Assembly (NCBI GenBank): GCA_019637635.1
Contig: JAHBVI010000012.1
Location: forward strand, 25,728 to 89,727
From: Anaerolineae bacterium
Lineage (GTDB): Bacteria > Chloroflexota > Anaerolineae > Promineifilales > Promineifilaceae
DNA length: 64,000 bases
Reading direction: 5' to 3'
In this document: piece by piece, positions 44,073 to 52,285 of the stretch
Layout of the letters: every line of letters starts with the position of its first letter
Numbering within the stretch: position 1 is the first letter of the stretch
Made by a program: the position numbers and the translations under genes
Notes under the pieces: model-generated
Told to the model about the DNA's origin: nothing
Seen by the model: only the letters and a program-made list of their open reading frames with translations
Databases searched by the model: none

Positions 44073-47001
44073 GCTTGTCTCCTTCCTGGGATTCCTGAGA
44101 TGAAACGGCCGTTGGATGAACGGCTGTGGACTGTGGCACCACCATCACACCGGGCAAAGCGGCCATGTCGCCCACAAAATCGTGCACCATTTCCGACCGG
44201 TAGCCGCGACCGGTCAGTTCGGCCTGCACCACGTCACGCAGGCCGTCCTGAATCATTTCGGCCAGACGTACCAACTCAGCCGGGGAGAGATTCATGGCGC
44301 GCGCCCCGGCCATGACGCCGCGCACGCTGCCCGTCATGCGGCCGAAACCAACGGTCGCCCCAATCGCGCCCATCACGGCCCGTTCACTATCGGCGCCCGC
44401 GGCCACCTCCCGGCCAATGACCGCTACCAGTTCGCCGCGCGTCAAATGGCGCTGCGCCAACAAAACCATATCCGCCACCGCCGCTAACTGGCTGTCAGAC
44501 AGCGGCGTATCCACGCTGGCGCGCAGCGCCGCCAGCGCCGACCCGCCCTGAAAAGCGGCCCATTGCGCTGTGTCAGACAGCCCCTGCTGCCGGTACTGCG
44601 CTGCCAGCGCGGCGGTGGCATCAGTCGCTTCCTGTACGGCCGTGACGGTGTGTTGGCTGATGGCCTGCCGGATCTGCTGCGTATTGTGTTCCCCTGTATA
44701 AAGGAGCAGCGTCTGGTGCGCGGCACGGCCGGCCGGGGTGTTCGGTTCGGTGAGTCGCTGCAACGTGTCATGGATGATCTGCCGGCGTGATGGCTGGTAA
44801 GGCTGCACCCGAATGACGCCGTCACCAGGCATGGCAAACAACGGCTCTGCACCGGGTGTAATCGCAGGCGGTGCGGCCAACACCCCTTCCGTACCGGGCA
44901 CTGCGCCGACGTTGATGGCCGTCTGGGCATCTAGCCCCTCATCCAGCCAATCCGGGATGGGGCCGTTGACGCCGGCGACCCTCTGGTTATGGCCGCTGCC
45001 GCGTATCCTGCTGGCCGGCGGGTCACTGGTGGCTGTAGAGAACTGCTGCAAAACCTGGGTGAGGGTATGGATGGCCTGCTCCAGGCTGGGCAGGTGGCCC
45101 GAAGACGGGTGGCCCGAAGACGGGTGGCCCGAAGACGGGTGGCCCGAAGACGGGTGGCCCAGGGACGGATAGCCCGAAGATAGGTGGCCCAAAGTTGGGT
45201 GAACCGGCGGCGCGACCGGGGGGACAGCCGCGCGACGCGGCTCACCGGCATCCGGCTGCTGCCAGGATAGGCGGCGCGTGTCGTCAGCCAGATCATCGCG
45301 CTGGCGGTGGGCCTGGCCCAACCAATCGCTGGCCTGACCGCGCGTCAGCTCGTCGGGTGTCGCTACTCCCAACCGGCGCAGATAGGCGCGCTGGTGGGGG
45401 GTGGCCGGCTGATCGCGCCACGGCTCAACGCCGTTCATTCGGTGGCTCAACTCTACCGGCTCTCCCTCCCCGTCATAAACACCATCACGCACCCCATGGC
45501 CACCATGGTGGCCGCCAATCTCGTCGTATGCGGCCCGTAACGAGGGGGAAAATCGCATCGCCAGCCAGGGACTGGAGCCAAAACCGGACATTGAAGAGCC
45601 GGCGCGCAGATAGTCGAGCATATCTGGTTCATGCGGCTGCACCTGGCCATCGCGGAAATTACGGGCCAGGGTACGGGTCTCGTGCGCTCCTTCGATGACG
45701 TGGCGGATGGTTTCCGATTTGCCCAGCGTGTACCCGGCGATAGTCTTAAGCTGCCGTACCCGGCCTTCCGTTTTGTGGGGGTCGGTGCCCAGATACGCCC
45801 CTTCGGCACGGCCGTCAGCCTGCAATGCCGCCGCCGATGCCAGGACGGCGCCGCCGGCAGCGACCGTCGCCCCGCCGGTCAGGGCCGCCCCGGCCAATGC
45901 CGCCGTGCCCATGACCGCCTGTTTACCCATGTTGGCCAGTTCCATCCCGCCAGCGCCGCCGGTAAGCATCGCCCCACCAAAGAGGTTGAAGGCGGCCGTC
46001 GCCAGCTTGAGGGCGCTCTTGATACGCCAGAGCAGCACCATGAGGGTGATGAGACTGGCGCCAATGTAGAGGCCAATGCCCTGCTGCGCGGCCGCGGCCA
46101 GCAGGCCGATCATGATGGCGGCGATGATGACGCTCATCAGCGTCTCGATAAGCAGATTGATAAACTGGCGCAGGTACGCCCCCAGGAAAGCCTGGGTGTA
46201 GATAAAAAAGGCGAAGAGCAGGGCAAAGGGCACACCGGTATAGAGGAATACAGCTACGCCGGTCAGCGCCAGGTGCAGGAAATGTTCGGCGATGGCCGTG
46301 GGAATGGCCACCCAAGCAAAGAGCAGCCGTTCAATACCATCGCTGGCCAGCGCCTTAGCCAGCTGCTGGTCGGCTTCATCACTGAGATTGATATTGCTGG
46401 GATCGCCAAAGGGGAAATAGGCTGACTCGAAGTCTACCGGGAACTCGCTGCTGTCCAGTTCGTCCAGGTTGGCCACCAGCATGAAGGCCGAGACCAGGTC
46501 AAAACTGCCGATGACACCATCGCTGTTGACGTCAGGAATGGCGCCGGGCAGTCCGGGGTCTGTCCCGTTCATACTGGTATCGAAGATGTCACCGGCAGCG
46601 CCATCAATGAGGGCGGCATCAATCCCGGCGTTCAGGGATTGGCGCAGCTCTTCCATCATGTCAATGACGACGATGGGCGAGGAGAAGAAAAAGAAGGCGA
46701 TGAGGCCGTAGGTAAACAACTTGCCGGGGTCTACCCAGCGGTTGGTGGGGATGATATTGTTCAGGGCGTACCAGAATCCCAGCGCCGTCAGCGCCAGAAT
46801 GAACATGCCGCCCAGGGGCGCGGACAGGGCATTGACCAGCAGCTCCACGAAATAGCCAACATTGTCCGTCACCCAGGTGTTGATACTCTCGGCGATCACG
46901 GCAATGGAAAGCGTCGCCCTGGCAACAGCCCACAGGATTTGGGCCAGGGTGTATTGCAGGAAGTAGATGGCTTCGGCGAAGTAACGGCCGGGGTCAAGCA
47001 T
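44029..47001 (-). CDS. VirB6/TrbL-like conjugation membrane protein with long C-terminal tail
   Basis: 990 residues from ATG 47001, with GGAGG 6 nt before. The N-terminal 440 residues have about six to eight membrane helices (GGMFILALTALGFWYAL, LIAFFFFSSPIVVIDMM, MSVIIAAIMIGLLAAAA), as in TrbL/VirB6 channel proteins. An outside loop at about 155-172 has DVNSDGVIGSFDLVSAF, a dockerin-like EF-hand motif. The soluble tail holds seven copies of a 15-bp repeat coding GHPSS (45093-45197) and helical segments. It overlaps the upstream gene by 8 nt. The low-complexity part is a likely site of length change. Confidence 0.7.
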   Translation of the reverse strand: MLDPGRYFAEAIYFLQYTLAQILWAVARATLSIAVIAESINTWVTDNVGYFVELLVNALSAPLGGMFILALTALGFWYALNNIIPTNRWVDPGKLFTYGLIAFFFFSSPIVVIDMMEELRQSLNAGIDAALIDGAAGDIFDTSMNGTDPGLPGAIPDVNSDGVIGSFDLVSAFMLVANLDELDSSEFPVDFESAYFPFGDPSNINLSDEADQQLAKALASDGIERLLFAWVAIPTAIAEHFLHLALTGVAVFLYTGVPFALLFAFFIYTQAFLGAYLRQFINLLIETLMSVIIAAIMIGLLAAAAQQGIGLYIGASLITLMVLLWRIKSALKLATAAFNLFGGAMLTGGAGGMELANMGKQAVMGTAALAGAALTGGATVAAGGAVLASAAALQADGRAEGAYLGTDPHKTEGRVRQLKTIAGYTLGKSETIRHVIEGAHETRTLARNFRDGQVQPHEPDMLDYLRAGSSMSGFGSSPWLAMRFSPSLRAAYDEIGGHHGGHGVRDGVYDGEGEPVELSHRMNGVEPWRDQPATPHQRAYLRRLGVATPDELTRGQASDWLGQAHRQRDDLADDTRRLSWQQPDAGEPRRAAVPPVAPPVHPTLGHLSSGYPSLGHPSSGHPSSGHPSSGHPSSGHLPSLEQAIHTLTQVLQQFSTATSDPPASRIRGSGHNQRVAGVNGPIPDWLDEGLDAQTAINVGAVPGTEGVLAAPPAITPGAEPLFAMPGDGVIRVQPYQPSRRQIIHDTLQRLTEPNTPAGRAAHQTLLLYTGEHNTQQIRQAISQHTVTAVQEATDATAALAAQYRQQGLSDTAQWAAFQGGSALAALRASVDTPLSDSQLAAVADMVLLAQRHLTRGELVAVIGREVAAGADSERAVMGAIGATVGFGRMTGSVRGVMAGARAMNLSPAELVRLAEMIQDGLRDVVQAELTGRGYRSEMVHDFVGDMAALPGVMVVPQSTAVHPTAVSSQESQEGDKHDKETKDAHRDLLL
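45093..45197. repeat. 15-bp tandem repeat coding GHPSS
   Basis: Seven units of GGTGGCCCGAAGACG-type, the first four identical and the last three diverged, all in frame inside the VirB6-like gene. The multiple-of-three unit keeps the frame, so copy number can change freely. Confidence 0.85.
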
Positions 47002-47752
47002 CGTGTTCCTCCGGTTTATGCTCCACAATAACGGGGGGATGGGCCAGGGCTGGTTGGCGACGCCGTGACCACCAATGGATGCTGCCACCCAGCGCCAGAC
47101 CGCCACCAAAAAAGAGCAGCAGACGCCAGAAACTGCCGGATGGAGACGGCGACACGGCCGTGTCCTGGATAGGTACCGGCGCTGGCGCTGGTGTTGCTTT
47201 GGCCGGATCATCTTCAGTGACGATTGGCGAAGGGGTGGGCGCTATCCCACCATGCCACGCCTCGCCCACCGGCATCAAGGGCACAGGTACGGCCGCTTCC
47301 GGGGCCGTATCAAAGTAGACACGGCCGTCGCTGGGGAAGGTGAAGTGATAGGTGATGTCTGCATCGCCAACAGTAATGCCCAGACCACGCAAACCACCTT
47401 CGGCCACGGCTAGAGCCGAAATGTCGTCCAGCGGCCGGTTAAACAACACCTGGTATAGTCCTCGCCCTACGTACCAGGTACACTTGCCTTGAGCATCGGT
47501 CTCGCACTCTGGGGAAACTGGTTCTTCTTCCGGCAGCCGCTGCAAGCTGACTGTCTCACCGGCAACGGCCGTGCCATCACCGGCCCGCAGCCGGATGGTC
47601 AGGGACACATCGCCGTTTGCCGGCATTTCCGTCATACCGGCCAGCAACACCAGCAAAAAGGGCAGCCAACAGGCCCACCAGTGCCTATACTTTCGTCTCA
47701 TCATGGACGCTACAAATCCATTGTTAACCATTGGCAATTGCTCGTTGACCAT
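46994..47752 (-). CDS. Secreted/anchored carboxypeptidase-regulatory-like protein
   Basis: 252 residues from ATG 47752, which shares a base with the upstream TAA (TAATG). Signal peptide or N-terminal helix at about 25-42 (WACWLPFLLVLLAGM). A regulatory-like beta domain follows: DVSLTIRLRAGDGTAVAGETVSL and GKCTWYVGRGLYQVLF. After a Pro/Ala linker comes a C-terminal helix (WRLLLFFGGGLALGGSIHWW) with RRR. Surface-anchored part of the transfer operon; exact role unknown. Confidence 0.6.
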   Translation of the reverse strand: MVNEQLPMVNNGFVASMMRRKYRHWWACWLPFLLVLLAGMTEMPANGDVSLTIRLRAGDGTAVAGETVSLQRLPEEEPVSPECETDAQGKCTWYVGRGLYQVLFNRPLDDISALAVAEGGLRGLGITVGDADITYHFTFPSDGRVYFDTAPEAAVPVPLMPVGEAWHGGIAPTPSPIVTEDDPAKATPAPAPVPIQDTAVSPSPSGSFWRLLLFFGGGLALGGSIHWWSRRRQPALAHPPVIVEHKPEEHDA

Positions 47753-47889
47753 TAGTACAATTCCCGCTCTTTCCCATACCGCTGCCCGTTGTAAGATTTG
47801 GTGACCCGCCGGATATAGGGACTGCGTCGTGGCCAGAAAAGGACGGCCAGGATGATCAGTAGGCCAATAATGATGATGGCTTCTAGCAT
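47752..47889 (-). CDS. 45-residue single-pass membrane protein
   Basis: ATG 47889 opens a 45-codon frame with one membrane helix (AIIIIGLLIILAVLFW) and a basic tail (RRSPYIRRVTKSYNGQRYGK). GGGGAGGGG lies just upstream. The start overlaps the primase stop by 7 nt and the stop overlaps the next ATG by one base, so it is coupled at both ends. Too short to classify; a small channel subunit is possible. Confidence 0.55.
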   Translation of the reverse strand: MLEAIIIIGLLIILAVLFWPRRSPYIRRVTKSYNGQRYGKERELY

Positions 47890-48752
47890 GACCCCTCCCC
47901 CATCAGTGATTGGTGCCAGGCGATCAGTTCGGCCAGGCCGCCGCCGGTATCGTCGCTAAATGAGTACCAGCCACGGCCGTCGGCCGTGACCAGCAAACCA
48001 CCCTGCCCCAGGAAACGAATGTCGCCGTTACGTTCTACCTGCTCGGCGGCGGCGATGAAACGCCGGGCATAGTCCAGGCAGTTCTCAATGCCGCTGATCT
48101 CACCACAAAGCCTCACGGGACGTACCGTTGGGTTACGCTCTGGCTGTGACGGCCGTTCATCAAAGGATTTGCTGAGAGTGACCAATGCCTGGTACTTTCC
48201 TGCGGTCAGGGTGGGAATATCTTCATAGTCAGTGCCGGGGACAAACTGGTAGCGATGGCCACTGGGGTGACGACAGCCGGTGGAGACCACCTAGCGGCCG
48301 CCGCCCAACGTCTCAATGAATTTGAACAATTGTTTACGGCCGTTAGTCTCACCCAGCGTTTGCACATAACGGCCCGCTAATGTCCGGCCGGGATGGGCCC
48401 CACTGGTGAAAAAGTAGCTGTGGTAGCCGCGGGCGCTGACGACTGTGACCAATGGTTGCCGGAAACGCTGGACTACCGCCCGCCGCCAGGTGGGATAGAT
48501 ACGGGTAGCCTCGCCGTCAAAGTCGAAGACAATGAGGTGGCGGCCCCCTCGGCTGGTTCGGGGCAGGCTTCGCTGCAAACCGCAGCGAATACCGACGTTG
48601 TTCTGCGGCGGCCAGGTGCGGACATCGGCGGCAGTGTAGACGGCCGTTTGCCAGCCTTTGAGCAACGGCCGTTTCAGGTTATCACCCTCCCTGCCTAACA
48701 GGACAGGATGCAGGCCGAGTTCAATCAGTCGTAATGCTTTCTTATTCACCAT
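47883..48752 (-). pseudogene. Primase-polymerase-like protein with an in-frame amber stop
   Basis: One frame of 289 codons from ATG 48752 is cut by TAG at 48291-48293. Before it: LGLHPVLLG, KRPLLKGWQ, NNVGIRCG, LIVFDFDGEA, SARGYHSYFF, as in bifunctional primase-polymerase (Prim-Pol) domains with their DxD-type acidic pair. After it: VVSTGCRHPSGHRYQFVPG, which is the conserved HPSG strand of the same domain. The expected text at the junction is GGRYVV, so TAG sits where Tyr (TAT/TAC) belongs. Decay, readthrough or a base-call error could all explain it. Such primases start replication on plasmids and conjugative elements. Confidence 0.72.
48548..48569. repeat. Interspersed CCTTCGACAGGTTCAGG-type repeat, copy 2
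   Basis: Diverged copy, opposite orientation to the others, inside the primase pseudogene (CCTCGGCTGGTTCGGGGCAG). Confidence 0.4.
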
Positions 48753-48785
48753 AACCTCCTATCACCTCATCAACCCATCACCCCA

Positions 48786-50246
48786 TCACGGGCTCGGCCC
48801 TGGCCCGGCCCACTGCGCCGGGTCTACCAGGTTGCCATTTTGGTACACAATCCAATGCAGGTGGCTGCCCGTGCTGCAGCCGGTTGACCCCATTTCCGCC
48901 ACCATCTGCCCGGCCGTGAGGCTGCCAGATGTCACAAGGAAACCGCTCAAGTGGCCGAAATAGTGGAGCGTATCGCTGCCGCCAAGGCGCTGGTAATTAC
49001 CTAAACCTTCATGGGGTCGCTGCGAACCGGGGATTTGCGAGCAGTCTGGCCCCGTGCTGTGGGGACCGGCGTAGAGCATGTCGCCATCTACCGGCGACCA
49101 GATGAGGGTGCCCGCGCTGTTGGCGATGTCCACGCCGTTGTGGAACCAGGGGCGTTCCGCCGGGCAGCCAAAACCTGTGCCGTCAATGCCGGTGTACAGT
49201 TCGTGGCAGCCAAAGCCACGGGTGATAAATCCGGTGGTCGGCCATTGGCCGCCACCGCTGCCCGGTGGATCGCCAGGGTTGCCCGGCGCGCCGCCATCGT
49301 CCAGCACAACCGGCGTTGGCGGCGGTGGTTGGTAGGCGTCGGTAAAGGGGCCAAGCGGGTCATCTTCCAGATAGAACCAGACGGGCAGGCCACCTTCGAC
49401 CGGCCGGTTCCAGCCGGTGATGAGACCCAACTCACGCACGTCGCCGTTGGGGACGACAAAACCAAGGATGAAGTCCCGTTCACCATCTGAAGGAATGGGG
49501 TCAAGTTGCTGTGTTTCGTAAGCCGGAAGATTGCGGGCGATAATCGGCTCGTTTTGGGCAACCCACCGGCCGTGAAGCAGTGTACCCTCACGCTCGACGC
49601 GGCGGATGAAAAAAACATCGGAAACGGGGACAATAACCTCACCGGCCGTGTGGTTGGTGACCTGGAGGGTGATGAAGTGGTAGGTGGCTTCATTGTGGTT
49701 AGGGCTGGGCTGTGTCTCGTGGCCGGTGATGCGGAAAACCAGACCATTGGGGCCACCTACGTACACATCGCTGTTCATGTAGAACGTACCGACGCGATAA
49801 TAGGGGGTTTCTAGCGGCTCCGGCGTGGTGTAACCAATCATGGGTAAACCAGGCGTGGTCGTGACCGGTGGCGGCGGTGTCTCCGTCAGGTAGATGGGAG
49901 TCGTTGTCACCCAGTAAGGTGTCGCGGTGAAACCAAATGGCGTCATCGTGGGCGGCGGCAGGATGGGGGTGGCCGTCACTGTCGTCCATTCCGGCGTGGT
50001 GGTGATGAGCGCCGGAATGGGTGTGTCGGCGTAGACTGGCGTGGATGTGCCCAGGAAGACGGTCACGGTGGGCACAGGGGTGCCCGTTTCCGCCGCCCAA
50101 TAGCTGGGACCGGTGAGGGGGGCCGGGTTTTCGATGAAACCGATGAGGCCACAGCCTAAACTGGTCAGCACCAGCAGGCTGGCGGTAAACAGCAACGGCC
50201 GTGTTGGTGATCGTTTCCGGGACACTGCCGTTGACCAGGGCTTCAT
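48786..50246 (-). CDS. M23 metallopeptidase lipoprotein
   Basis: 486 residues from ATG 50246; the start is uncertain (ATG 50264 also possible, neither with a clear ribosome site). Lipoprotein signal: LLFTASLLVLTSLGC, modified Cys at 32. Then a T/P-rich linker, a beta domain (120-300), and an M23 (lysostaphin-like) domain at about 350-480: HNGVDIANSAGT with the first zinc His and Asp, and SHLHW with the second His pair. It cuts peptidoglycan cross-links, likely to let the transfer channel through the wall. It overlaps the upstream gene out of frame by about 550 bp. Confidence 0.75.
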   Translation of the reverse strand: MKPWSTAVSRKRSPTRPLLFTASLLVLTSLGCGLIGFIENPAPLTGPSYWAAETGTPVPTVTVFLGTSTPVYADTPIPALITTTPEWTTVTATPILPPPTMTPFGFTATPYWVTTTPIYLTETPPPPVTTTPGLPMIGYTTPEPLETPYYRVGTFYMNSDVYVGGPNGLVFRITGHETQPSPNHNEATYHFITLQVTNHTAGEVIVPVSDVFFIRRVEREGTLLHGRWVAQNEPIIARNLPAYETQQLDPIPSDGERDFILGFVVPNGDVRELGLITGWNRPVEGGLPVWFYLEDDPLGPFTDAYQPPPPTPVVLDDGGAPGNPGDPPGSGGGQWPTTGFITRGFGCHELYTGIDGTGFGCPAERPWFHNGVDIANSAGTLIWSPVDGDMLYAGPHSTGPDCSQIPGSQRPHEGLGNYQRLGGSDTLHYFGHLSGFLVTSGSLTAGQMVAEMGSTGCSTGSHLHWIVYQNGNLVDPAQWAGPGPSP

Positions 50247-51477
50247 AACTGAAGGTACGGCCATAATCGTTCGTCGCACCAAACAGCACCGGCCATAGGT
50301 GGACGGTCGTCCCGGCCGCCGGCGGGTAGCCTTGCGGCGGCTGTGGATCGCCGCAGCAGGGGGCATAGGCATAGGTCACGCCGCGCACGCCTAATTTGTC
50401 CTCGACGCCGATGGTATAGCCCCCGGCAACGGTTTGCGCCGGATTGGAGATGTTGTCGTAGATGAAAAAAGCGTGGCCGGCCATGCTGCCGCCGCCGTTC
50501 AACAAAACGGCAATAGCGTGGCGGGCGGTGAGATCGGGGTTATGGGCATGAGGCGCATCGTGCCATTGAGCGTAGAAAACATCGTGCCCCTGCACCAGGC
50601 CGCTGATGATGGCGGTGTGCCAGCGGCCGCTGTTTGTCAAATCCACATCGCGCCATAATCCGGCCAGCACAAAACCCGGCGCGGCCGCATCCGGCAGCCA
50701 TTGGTTGTGCCCATGCGGATTGGGAATGCCCATATCATTGCCCAGGATCAGGCCATTGGACGAGAGCGTAAGCTGGTTAAGCACTTCCCCATACATGTTG
50801 GTGGTGTAACCGTTCACACCCAGGTTGAAGGTGACAGTTACATCGTTGCAGTCCTCACCGTTGGCGATGAAGTCATCGCACAGGTTGACTGCGCCAAAGT
50901 CGGCCAGGTCCAGGTAGGGCAACATCAGGCTGTTTTCTTCAATGACGTAATCCAGGTGGCCGGGTGACAATTCGCCTTGCCAGGTCAGCGTACGGGTGGT
51001 TGGGTTGTAGGTGAGGTCGCTGGTCGAATCGGGGACATAGGTCAACTGCGGCGGTAAGGTATCCGTCAGCCGGTAGGTGTGAGTAACGCTTTCATAGTTG
51101 GCCAGACTGATTTCGTAATAGGCCGTTACCCCTGGATGGAGAAAAGTGGCGGCGGTTTTGCGGATGACGGCATAGGGATTGTTGGGGTTGCTGCCCCCAA
51201 CATGTGGCAAGGATGAATTATGAATTATGAAGTGCCTGCCCTGAACCTGTTGAAGGGATGAAGGGGTACTTGGTGGTATTTGCGCCGGTTGGTAGCCAAA
51301 GTTGCGGATGTCAATGACGGCAATGTTTTCCGTATACCGTTGCCCAAGGCCGCTGACAACCAAACTGGTAGGTTCGCCTTCACCTTGGGCCACGTCCAGT
51401 AAAACAAAGAAAGCAAGCGGTGCGAGGGTGATGATCAGGAACAAAATATAGAGCAGCAGGCGCAGTTGTTTGGTCAC
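49699..51477 (-). CDS. Secreted DUF11-like protein, 3' end runs into the M23 gene
   Basis: GTG start at 51477 with AGGAGA upstream, 11 nt after the preceding stop. N-terminal membrane anchor (LLLYILFLIITLAPLAFFVLL), then an adhesin-like DUF11 region (YYEISLANYESVTHTYRLTDTLPPQLTYV) and another beta region ending ETITNTAVAVY at about 50200. After that, the frame remains open to 49699 but gives histidine- and proline-rich text that reads as out-of-frame M23 sequence. The genuine stop has probably been lost by a small indel. Copy 3 of the interspersed repeat is at 51235-51257. Confidence 0.6.
   Translation of the reverse strand: MTKQLRLLLYILFLIITLAPLAFFVLLDVAQGEGEPTSLVVSGLGQRYTENIAVIDIRNFGYQPAQIPPSTPSSLQQVQGRHFIIHNSSLPHVGGSNPNNPYAVIRKTAATFLHPGVTAYYEISLANYESVTHTYRLTDTLPPQLTYVPDSTSDLTYNPTTRTLTWQGELSPGHLDYVIEENSLMLPYLDLADFGAVNLCDDFIANGEDCNDVTVTFNLGVNGYTTNMYGEVLNQLTLSSNGLILGNDMGIPNPHGHNQWLPDAAAPGFVLAGLWRDVDLTNSGRWHTAIISGLVQGHDVFYAQWHDAPHAHNPDLTARHAIAVLLNGGGSMAGHAFFIYDNISNPAQTVAGGYTIGVEDKLGVRGVTYAYAPCCGDPQPPQGYPPAAGTTVHLWPVLFGATNDYGRTFSYEALVNGSVPETITNTAVAVYRQPAGADQFRLWPHRFHRKPGPPHRSQLLGGGNGHPCAHRDRLPGHIHASLRRHTHSGAHHHHAGMDDSDGHPHPAAAHDDAIWFHRDTLLGDNDSHLPDGDTAATGHDHAWFTHDWLHHAGAARNPLLSRRYVLHEQRCVRRWPQWSGFPHHRPRDTAQP
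51235..51257. repeat. Interspersed CCTTCGACAGGTTCAGG-type repeat, copy 3
   Basis: CCTGCCCTGAACCTGTTGAAGGG on the + strand inside the DUF11-like gene; close match to copy 1. Confidence 0.6.
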
Positions 51478-52042
51478 AGCATTTCTCCTAGCGCAGCACC
51501 AGGAAGGTGGCGTACACATCTTTGTTGGTGACATCGGTTTGCAGCCCATCCCAGGTCAGGATGGCCCGATCGGGGTTGAAGGGATCGCGGGCAGCCAGCA
51601 AGCGGTAACTGGGTCGCACGACGTTGCGCGGTAGTAGAGGTGCGCCGGGGGTATCGGTGCAGTCGGCCGTGCCTAAATCGCACTGGGTCTGGTACGGCCG
51701 TCCAAAACGCAGAAAAGTCGTATCCTGGGGCGGGTCGCCTGTTTTGTAGATATAAAAGAAGCTGACCGATGGCGGCTCAGTGGCTATTGAGATAATGGGC
51801 GTGACATCCGGCCGGATAGCACCGGTGGTACCACCGCTGAGGTCGCGGTTGGCGGTGATCGCTTCCGGGCCGGTCCAGGCAGAACCGCCGTTATCAGACC
51901 AGGTGGCGTAAACGGTGTACACATCACGGCCGTCTGGTAGAGTATTGCCGCTGTCCTGGTACCAGGCCGTCCAGCCTTCGGGCACGGTGATGGAATCTTG
52001 TAAAACAAAGGGGCCTTCAAAGTCACCATTGACCAGTGTTGA

Positions 52043-52061
52043 CCCGGAACCTGCCGAAGGG
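52043..52061. repeat. Interspersed CCTTCGACAGGTTCAGG-type repeat, copy 4
   Basis: CCCGGAACCTGCCGAAGGG inside the split lipoprotein gene, read as PSAGSGS on the coding strand. Confidence 0.5.
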
Positions 52062-52173
52062 TGCATCACGGCCGTGTCCCAGACGGCCGTACCAGGAACA
52101 GCGGCCATATCCAGCGTACCGCGCAGGAAAACGGTGGCCGTACTGCCCTGGGCGGCAACCGTGATACTTAAGG

Positions 52174-52285
52174 GGGTGAACGTGGCTGCCGTCGTCGCTT
52201 CTGACCAGACCTTTATAGGTCTTACCAGGTTTGTGCAGTGGGGATAAGGGTGAACGTGGCTGCCGTCGTCGCTTCTGACCAGACC
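52174..52285. repeat. 38-bp direct repeat with 36-bp spacer
   Basis: Copies at 52174-52211 and 52248-52285 are identical; the 36 bp between them are unlike either copy. The unit of 74 bp is not a multiple of three and shifts the lipoprotein frame. Confidence 0.9.

Noticed and set aside
49699..50190. Last 160 residues of the DUF11-like frame as a real His/Pro-rich domain
   Set aside because: It is the out-of-frame reading of the M23 protein's linker and beta domain, which has clear signals of being the true frame.
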